This document shows positions 58,477 through 64,000 of a DNA stretch of 64,000 nucleotides, piece by piece. Position 1 is the first letter of the stretch; each line of letters starts with the position of its first letter. Source of the stretch: Streptomyces sp. LHD-70 (GTDB lineage Bacteria > Actinomycetota > Actinomycetes > Streptomycetales > Streptomycetaceae); NCBI RefSeq assembly GCF_031157275.1, contig NZ_JAVIFW010000006.1, positions 62,001-126,000 on the forward strand, written 5' to 3'. Made by a program: the position numbers and the translations under genes. The notes below the pieces were generated by a model. That model was not told the DNA's origin. It ran no database searches and was given only the letters and a program-made list of their open reading frames with translations.

Positions 58477-58623
58477 CCGTACCCGCTGGGCTTCCGCAGG
58501 CTTGCCCGGCAAGCGCCCGGTCACCTGATGGGGTGAAGCGGGGGGATTGAAGTGTCGGGATCTTCACGTTCTGCCCATCCTTGGGCACGCGGCCGAAGTG
58601 CGCCGCGGACGAGGAGAGTTCGG

Positions 58624-59133
58624 GTGGACAAGCACGAAGATCGCGACGCCGGGAAGGTCCGGCTCAGCGATCCCGGTGAGCTCGACGACCCCTGGCAGGA
58701 CGCACTCGCCTCGGGATGGGGCGAGTTGGAGACCGCCGGGCCGCCCGCCTCACCCGTACCGCAGGCGCGGGGGCCGGCGCAGGACGGGCCGGGCACGCCC
58801 ACCGTGAGCGCGGCCGACATCTACCTCGAAGTGCAGCGGAGCCCCGCGTTCCAGGAAGTCCGCCGCAGGTACCGGCGGTTCGTCGTGCCGGCCTGTATCG
58901 CCTTCTTCGTCTGGTACGTGGCGTACGTGGTGGCGGCGACCACCGCGCCCGAGCTGATGGCGCGGCCGGTGGCGGGCTCGGTGAACGTGGCGATGGTCGC
59001 GGGGCTCGGACAGTTCCTGTCCACGTTCCTGCTGACCTGGGCGTACGCCCGGCATGCGCGGCTGCGCCGGGACCGGCTCGCGCTCGAACTGCGCTGGGAA
59101 ACCCAGGAGTTGACCAGGGGGGCCGAGCGGTGA
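58624..59133 (+). CDS. DUF485 small membrane protein
   Basis: Membrane protein of 169 aa, partner of sodium/solute symporters. An acidic, disordered N-terminal 80 residues precede the DUF485 domain: YLEVQRSPAFQEVRRRYRRFV, then two membrane helices (PACIAFFVWYVAYVVAATTA and VAMVAGLGQFLSTFLLTWAY), ending in an amphipathic helix. The GTG at 58624 has GAGGAG upstream. Its TGA overlaps the symporter start (GTGA), so the two are translationally coupled. E. coli YjcH-ActP is the model pair. The long N-terminal extension is not present in YjcH. Confidence 0.9.
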   Translation: MDKHEDRDAGKVRLSDPGELDDPWQDALASGWGELETAGPPASPVPQARGPAQDGPGTPTVSAADIYLEVQRSPAFQEVRRRYRRFVVPACIAFFVWYVAYVVAATTAPELMARPVAGSVNVAMVAGLGQFLSTFLLTWAYARHARLRRDRLALELRWETQELTRGAER

Positions 59134-60728
59134 GCGGGGATCACCAGACCCTGGCGGTCGTCCTGTTCAGCGTGTTCGTCGCCGTGACGCTGGTGATCAC
59201 CACCTGGGCGAGCCGGAAACGGCACGGCACGGCCGAGGAGTTCTATGCGGGCGGACGGCTGTTCACGCCGATGGAGAACGGTTTCGCCATCGCCGGTGAC
59301 TACATGTCGGCGGCCTCCTTCCTCGGCATCGCCGGACTGATCGCGCTCTACGGCTACGACGGACTGCTGTACTCCGTGGGCTTCCTCGTCGCCTGGCTCG
59401 TCGTGCTGTTCCTGGTGGCTGAACTCGTGCGCAACTGCGGCCGGTTCACGCTCGCCGATGTCGTGGCGGCGCGGATGAAAGAACGGCCCGTGCGGATCGC
59501 GGCGGGAACTTCTTCCGTGACCGTGTCCGTTCTCTATCTGGTGGCGCAGATGGTGGGGGCGGGCAGCCTGGTCGCGCTGCTGCTCGGCGGGACGAGCGGG
59601 GCGGCACGGAACTGGACGGTCGTCGGTGTCGGCGCGCTCATGGTCGTCTATGTGTCGTTGGGAGGGATGCGGGCCACCACGTGGATCCAGATCGTCAAGG
59701 CAGTGCTGCTGATGGGCGGGGCGATCGCGCTCACCGTGCTCGTCCTGGTGCGCTTCCACGGCGACTTCAACCAGCTGCTCAGTACGGCGGCGGAGCGCAG
59801 CGGGCACGGGGAGAGGTTCCTCGGCCCCGGCCTGAAGTACGGCGGGAGTTGGACGGCCCGGTTCGACTTCATCAGCCTGGGTCTCGCGCTCGTGCTCGGC
59901 ACGGCGGGGCTGCCGCACATCCTGTCGCGCTTCTACACCGTGCCCACGGCGCGTGCCGCGCGGTGTTCGGTGGTCTGGTCGATCGGGCTGATCGGCGGCT
60001 TCTACCTGATGACGGTGGTGCTCGGGTTCGGGGCCGCGGCGATCGTCGGCTCGGCGGAGGTGCGGCGCTCCAACCCGGCCGGAAACACAGCGGTTTCACT
60101 GCTCTCGCTCGACCTCGGCGGGGGCGCGGACTCCACCGGAGGGACGATCCTGTTCGCGATCGTCGCCGCCGTCGCATTCGCCACGATCCTGGCGGTCGTC
60201 GCGGGCATCACGCTCGCCTCGTCGGCGTCCGTCGCGCACGACCTGTGCGCATCGCTGCGCAGCCGTCGTAAGCCCGTCAAGCCGCGCAGCGAGGTCGCCG
60301 TGGCGCGGGTCGCGGCCGTGGGCATCGGGGCGGTCGCGATCGCGCTCGGACTGCTCGCGCGCGACCTGAATGTCGCGTTCCTCGTCGGCCTCGCCTTCGC
60401 CGTCGCGGCCTCCGCCAACCTGCCGGTGCTGCTGTACTCGCTGTTCTGGCGCGGCTTCACGACGCGCGGCGCGGTCTGGTCGGTGTACGGCGGTCTGGTG
60501 CCCGCCCTGGTCCTGGTCGTGCTGTCGCCGGTGGTCTCCGGCAGCCCCGCATCGATCTTCCCCGGCGTCGACTTCCAGCTGTTCCCGCTGCGGAACCCCG
60601 GCCTCGTCTCGATCCCGCTCGGCTTCCTCGCGGGCTGGATCGGCACCGTGACGTCGAAGGAGTCGCCGGACGAGGCCAAGCACGCGGAGACCGAGGTGCG
60701 CTCCCTCACCGGAGCCGGGGCGGTGTGA
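59130..60728 (+). CDS. sodium:solute symporter (ActP/MctC-like monocarboxylate permease)
   Basis: SSS-family permease, 532 aa, with about 13 membrane helices. Family signatures: TAEEFYAGGRLFTPMENGFAI, GDYMSAASFLGIAG, VYVSLGGMRATTWIQ and GLPHILSRFYTVP. It probably imports acetate, pyruvate or another short monocarboxylate with sodium or protons; the substrate is not decidable from sequence. The GTG at 59130 overlaps the DUF485 stop. It converges on a CitB/DcuR-type response regulator gene 13 bp away, whose sensor may control it. Confidence 0.93.
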   Translation: MSGDHQTLAVVLFSVFVAVTLVITTWASRKRHGTAEEFYAGGRLFTPMENGFAIAGDYMSAASFLGIAGLIALYGYDGLLYSVGFLVAWLVVLFLVAELVRNCGRFTLADVVAARMKERPVRIAAGTSSVTVSVLYLVAQMVGAGSLVALLLGGTSGAARNWTVVGVGALMVVYVSLGGMRATTWIQIVKAVLLMGGAIALTVLVLVRFHGDFNQLLSTAAERSGHGERFLGPGLKYGGSWTARFDFISLGLALVLGTAGLPHILSRFYTVPTARAARCSVVWSIGLIGGFYLMTVVLGFGAAAIVGSAEVRRSNPAGNTAVSLLSLDLGGGADSTGGTILFAIVAAVAFATILAVVAGITLASSASVAHDLCASLRSRRKPVKPRSEVAVARVAAVGIGAVAIALGLLARDLNVAFLVGLAFAVAASANLPVLLYSLFWRGFTTRGAVWSVYGGLVPALVLVVLSPVVSGSPASIFPGVDFQLFPLRNPGLVSIPLGFLAGWIGTVTSKESPDEAKHAETEVRSLTGAGAV

Positions 60729-60741
60729 GAAGCGGAGGGAG

Positions 60742-61452
60742 TCAGTCCGCCGCGCCGCCCGACTTCGCCCACGCATACCGGTGTTCGGGCCGGCCCGTGT
60801 CCCCGTACTTGAGGGAGAGGCGGACTCGGCCGGAGCGTTCCAGGAGCTTGAGGTAGCGCTGGGCGGTCTGGCGGCTGAGGCCGGTGCGGTCCGCGAGCTC
60901 CTGGGCGGAGAGCGGGCCGTCGGCGGCCATCATCGCGCGCCGGACCAGCTCGGCGGTGCTCGGCGAGTGGCCCTTGGGAAGTGATGGCTCGGGCGTGGCC
61001 GAGAGAGCGCCGAAGATCCGGTCCACCTCGGCCTGTTCGGCCTCGCCGCCGCTGTCGAGGGTGCGCCGCAGATTCGCGTACGCCTCCAGCTTCGCGCGCA
61101 GGCCGCCGAAGGTGAACGGCTTGACCAGGTACTGCAGCGCGCCGTGCCGCATCGCGGCCTGGACGGTGGCCACGTCGCGTGCCGCGGTCACCATGATCAC
61201 GTCGGTCTGGTGGCCGCGCTCGCGCAGCAGCCGTACGACGTCGAGGCCGGTGCGGTCCGGCAGGTAGTGGTCGAGCAGCACCAGGTCGATGGCCGTGTCG
61301 CCGGACACCGACTCCTCGACCAGGCGCAGCGCTTCGGCCCCGGTGTGCGCCTGGCCAGCGACGTGGAAGCCGGGGACCTTCGCGACATAGGCGGCGTTGA
61401 CCCCGGCCACGCGGACGTCGTCGTCGACCACCAGCACATTGATCTCGCTCAA
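60742..61452 (-). CDS. response regulator, CitB/DcuR type
   Basis: Two-component regulator, 236 aa. The receiver domain has VLVVDDDVRVAG, phospho-Asp61 in LVLLDHYLPDRTG, Thr in VTAARD and the Lys in VKPFTFG. The C-terminal helix-turn-helix (AQELADRTGLSRQTAQRYLKLLERSG) fits the DcuR/CitB class. The start is TTG at 61452, overlapping the kinase stop (TTGA), so the pair is translationally coupled. It is convergent with the symporter, 13 bp apart. It probably regulates uptake of a carboxylate; the symporter is the obvious candidate target. Confidence 0.93.
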   Translation of the reverse strand: MSEINVLVVDDDVRVAGVNAAYVAKVPGFHVAGQAHTGAEALRLVEESVSGDTAIDLVLLDHYLPDRTGLDVVRLLRERGHQTDVIMVTAARDVATVQAAMRHGALQYLVKPFTFGGLRAKLEAYANLRRTLDSGGEAEQAEVDRIFGALSATPEPSLPKGHSPSTAELVRRAMMAADGPLSAQELADRTGLSRQTAQRYLKLLERSGRVRLSLKYGDTGRPEHRYAWAKSGGAAD

Positions 61453-63080
61453 GAGTGCTCCTCCGCGTGCGCGAGCTCCGGTTCGGTGAGGGCCTCCGGC
61501 AGGACGACGGTGAACTCCGCGCCGCCGCCCGGGGCTTCGTCCACATGGGCGCTGCCGCCCTGGCGCTCGGCGAGCCTGCGCACCAGGGCGAGGCCGATGC
61601 CGCGCTTGCCGTGGGCGGGCGGCTCCTTCGTCGACCAGCCCTCCGTGAAGATCAACTGCCGTTGTTCGGGGGCCACTCCGGACCCCGAGTCCCGTACCCG
61701 CAGCTCCACCGCGCGGCCCTCGGCGCGCAGCGAGACCTCCACCCGCGGATCCCGGCTGCCGACCGCGGCGTCCAGGGCGTTGTCGACGAGGTTGCCCGCG
61801 ACCGTCACCAGGCCCTGCGGGTCGATCAGCCGGTCCGGCAGCCGCGTGTCGGCGGAGAGTCCCAGCGAGACCCCGCGCTCCGCCGCGACCGCGACCTTGC
61901 CGACCATGAGCGCCGCGAGCAGCGGGTCGTGCACCTTCTCCGTGACCTGCTCGGCGGTGGCCCGGTGAGAGCCGACCGTCTCGCCGACGAACTCCACGGC
62001 GTCCTCGTACATCTCCAGTTCGAGCAGGCCGAGCAGTGTGTGCAGATGGTTGGCGTGCTCGTGGTCCTTGGCGCGCAGGGCGTCGATCAGGCCGCGCGTG
62101 GAGTCCAGCTCGCGGCCAAGGCGCTCCAGCTCGGTGCGGTCGCGGAGGGTGGCGACGGCGCCGCCGTCGTCCGTGGGCATGCGGTTGGCGACCAGGACGC
62201 GCTGGCCGCGCACCGTCAGCAGGTCGGTGCCGGTGGCACGGCCCGCGAGCACATCGGTCGTACGGCCTGCGCCGAGCGCCTCGTCCAGGGGCTTGCCGAT
62301 GGCCTCGGGGCCGAGCGTGAGCAGCCGTTGCGCCTCGTCGTTGAGCAGCCGGATGCGGCCGTTCCGGTCGAGCGCGACGACGCCCTCACGGATGCTGTGC
62401 AGCATCGCCTCGCGTTCCGCGAGCAGCGCCGAGATATCGGAGAAGGCCAGGTCACGGGTCTGCTTCTGGACTCGCCGCGCGATCAGATAGGCGGCAAGGG
62501 CGCCGACGGCCAGGGCTCCGCCCGCGTACGCGAAGAGCCCGGGGATGGAGTGGATCAGGCGGTCGCGGACGCTGTCGTACTCGATGCCGACCGAGACCGC
62601 GCCGACGATGTCTCCGTCCGCCTCGCGCAGCGGCACCTTGCCGCGGGCGGAGCGGCCGAGGGTGCCGTCGTCGATCTCCATGACGTCGCGTCCGGCGAGC
62701 GCCTCGCTGGGGTCGGTGGAGACGACCTTGCCGACCTCGGCCGGGTTGGAGTGCGACCAGCGCACTCCGCGCTCGTTCATGATCACGATGTACTCGGCAC
62801 CGGTCGCCTTCCGGATCCGTTCGGCCTCGGCCTGGACGGGGCCGTCCGGGCTTGGCCGGCTCCCGGTCAGGTCCTCGGCGACCTGCGGATGCGCCGCCGT
62901 GGTCTGCGCGATGGCGAGGGCGCGGCGCATCGCCTGGTCGTCGAGCTGATCGCTCAGCGGCGCCAGGAACAGGCCGGTGGCGAGCACCGCGACGCCCGCG
63001 GCGATCGCCAGCTGCATCATCAGCACCTGCGAGAAGACCCGCCGCGGCAGGCCGATGCGCATCCTGCGCCCACCGCTCAC
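61449..63080 (-). CDS. sensor histidine kinase, CitA/DcuS type
   Basis: Membrane sensor kinase, about 543 aa from the GTG at 63080. The start is uncertain: an ATG at 63062 and a TTG at 63164 are also open. A first helix (MMQLAIAAGVAVLATGLFL) leads to an extracytoplasmic PAS-like (Cache) domain with AEYIVIMNERGVRWSHSNP and VPLREADGDIVGAVSVGIEYD. A second helix (FAYAGGALAVGALAAYLIA) precedes a cytoplasmic PAS domain and the kinase core. The phospho-His is in DHEHANHLHTLLGL. N box NLVDNALDA and G boxes DSGSGV and GKRGIGLALV complete it. The group senses C4-dicarboxylates, citrate or similar acids. Confidence 0.92.
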   Translation of the reverse strand: MSGGRRMRIGLPRRVFSQVLMMQLAIAAGVAVLATGLFLAPLSDQLDDQAMRRALAIAQTTAAHPQVAEDLTGSRPSPDGPVQAEAERIRKATGAEYIVIMNERGVRWSHSNPAEVGKVVSTDPSEALAGRDVMEIDDGTLGRSARGKVPLREADGDIVGAVSVGIEYDSVRDRLIHSIPGLFAYAGGALAVGALAAYLIARRVQKQTRDLAFSDISALLAEREAMLHSIREGVVALDRNGRIRLLNDEAQRLLTLGPEAIGKPLDEALGAGRTTDVLAGRATGTDLLTVRGQRVLVANRMPTDDGGAVATLRDRTELERLGRELDSTRGLIDALRAKDHEHANHLHTLLGLLELEMYEDAVEFVGETVGSHRATAEQVTEKVHDPLLAALMVGKVAVAAERGVSLGLSADTRLPDRLIDPQGLVTVAGNLVDNALDAAVGSRDPRVEVSLRAEGRAVELRVRDSGSGVAPEQRQLIFTEGWSTKEPPAHGKRGIGLALVRRLAERQGGSAHVDEAPGGGAEFTVVLPEALTEPELAHAEEHS

Positions 63081-63153
63081 GGCGACGGCGCCTTCCGGCC
63101 CGGACCCCGGGGGAGTACTGCGTTCATGCAGAAACGGTACGGCGTCGAGCGGG

Positions 63154-64000
63154 TCAGCGGTCAAAGCCCGTCCAGGTCACGGACAGGGGCGCCGCGCGCT
63201 GAGCCTGCCGGGTGCCGGTCGGGGCGGCGGCCTGTGCCGCTGCGCCGCCGGTCGTCGAGGGGCCCGGTCCGTCCGGTACGGGCTCCGGTCGTACGGCGAT
63301 CACGTCCATGCGGCCCGGTGTGCCGAGTGCGGCGCCGCAGCTCTCCTGGCGCGGGGGCAGCGAGGCGCCCTGGGCGACCGTGACCCGCCAGTGGCGCCCG
63401 TCCACATGTGCCACGACCACATCCCAGCGCGGCGCGGCCCCCGGCGTACGGGCGTCGTCACCGGCGTCCGTGGTACGGACCACGGACAGCACCCCCGCCC
63501 GGTCCTCGCCACTCGCTCTGCGCACCGCGAGCTCCGCCGCCTGCCCCGGCCGCTCCCAGGCGGAGCCGCCCCGGCACCCGTCCAGGACGACGCGTCCTTC
63601 GCGGGCCGCCGCGAGCGCCCGGCGCACCTCGTCGGTGCCGACCCGCCCGTACGCGTATCCGTACGGCAGCACGAGCAGCGTGGGGGAGAAGCGGTGGCCG
63701 CCGAGGTGCGTGACCTCCCAGGCGCCGGGCTCGCCGACGGCGGTCAGCTCGGCGGCGAGCGGGCGGCCGAGCAGGGCGCAGCAGCGGTCCCGCTTGCCGT
63801 TGGTGCAGACGAGGGCGAGGGGTGCGCCGGTGTGCGGCGCGGCGTCGAGGGCCCGGTCGAAGCTGTGGTGGTCGCCCTTGCCGAGGGCGGTGAAGTCCAG
63901 CCGGAGCAGCCGCGCCGGGTCGTCGATGACCGCGCTGTGCAGCCAGGTGCTCGCGGAGCGGGGGTCGACGTGGGCCGCGTACACCTGCCGGCGGGCCGCT
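63154..64000 (-). CDS. sucrase/ferredoxin-like (thioredoxin-fold) protein, cut by window edge
   Basis: C-terminal 282 residues of a protein whose start lies right of the window. The sucrase/ferredoxin-like family has a thioredoxin-like [2Fe-2S] ferredoxin domain. Visible motifs: LVCTNGKRDRCCALLGRPLAAEL (cluster cysteines), WEVTHLGGHRFSPTLLVLPYGYAYGRV and the late WRVTVAQGASLPPRQESCGAALG. Frame is open to the edge, and the residues just before GTG 63984 (RRQV) continue without a break, so the internal GTG should not be used. An Ala/Pro-rich linker precedes the final LSVTWTGFDR. Its stop lies 73 bp before the kinase gene, same direction. Confidence 0.85.
   Translation of the reverse strand, partial: AARRQVYAAHVDPRSASTWLHSAVIDDPARLLRLDFTALGKGDHHSFDRALDAAPHTGAPLALVCTNGKRDRCCALLGRPLAAELTAVGEPGAWEVTHLGGHRFSPTLLVLPYGYAYGRVGTDEVRRALAAAREGRVVLDGCRGGSAWERPGQAAELAVRRASGEDRAGVLSVVRTTDAGDDARTPGAAPRWDVVVAHVDGRHWRVTVAQGASLPPRQESCGAALGTPGRMDVIAVRPEPVPDGPGPSTTGGAAAQAAAPTGTRQAQRAAPLSVTWTGFDR

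Noticed and set aside
63154..63984. Sucrase/ferredoxin-like gene starting at GTG 63984
   Set aside because: The frame continues upstream to the window end, and the family needs further N-terminal residues, so the gene is truncated and does not start there.
1..64000. tRNA or rRNA genes
   Set aside because: I found no T-loop (GGTTCGAATCC-like) with paired arms and no rRNA-like sequence by eye.

Overview
The window is a high-GC actinobacterial chromosome segment, almost certainly Streptomyces. The evidence is third-position G/C bias, many GTG starts, twin-arginine and lipoprotein exports, and a conserved gene set I recognise from Streptomyces: miaB, miaA, dapF, rshA, hflX, dinG, lexA, nrdR-nrdJ, rnhB, recQ, whiH, hrdB, parE. 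From memory this order matches the S. coelicolor core around whiH-hrdB. I see no phage, insertion sequence, CRISPR array, rRNA or tRNA. Forty-eight protein genes are annotated; the first and last are cut by the window edges.

1-9.1 kb: a carbohydrate locus. A leftward six-gene operon encodes an ABC sugar importer (lipoprotein and two permeases, no ATPase) followed by GH5, exported GH85 endo-beta-N-acetylglucosaminidase and GH38 alpha-mannosidase. A divergent LacI-type repressor faces it, and the shared promoter region holds two identical 15-bp operator-like sites. The set reads as an N-glycan harvest, import and trim pathway.

9.2-21.6 kb: housekeeping genes. These are an orphan TAXI binding protein, miaB, a LigB-fold protein with altered metal ligands, an MT0933-type antitoxin-like protein, miaA, dapF, rshA, a small M1 peptidase with a His-rich tail, and hflX.

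21.6-28.1 kb: accessory block. Two tandem paralogous serine-protease lipoproteins are separated by a hairpin repeat array. They are followed by a two-gene NIS siderophore cassette (diaminobutyrate-type aminotransferase and IucA/IucC synthetase).

28.1-42.5 kb: DNA maintenance and stress. The genes are dinG, lexA (with an SOS box), nrdR-nrdJ (with two NrdR boxes 31 bp apart), a TerD protein, a DUF4937-like protein, a histidine phosphatase, an oxidoreductase-ECF41 sigma factor operon with a near-consensus ECF41 promoter, an ADP-ribosylglycohydrolase, rnhB and a Pro/Ala-rich protein.

42.5-58.4 kb: a repeat-bearing hypothetical gene, a RecQ-phosphoribosyltransferase fusion, a DUF4192 protein, a NUDIX-winged-helix protein, a fused ABC-type protein with a dead ATPase, whiH (apparent sigma-WhiG promoter, probably leaderless), hrdB, a trypsin-like protease, a small zinc-ribbon protein and parE.

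58.6-64 kb: a DUF485-sodium/solute symporter pair convergent with a CitAB/DcuSR-type two-component system, then a truncated sucrase/ferredoxin-like gene.

The least ordinary items are the N-glycan locus and its paired operators, the catalytically dead ABC fusion beside whiH, the ECF41 module, the RecQ-PRTase fusion, and several in-frame or intergenic short tandem repeats.
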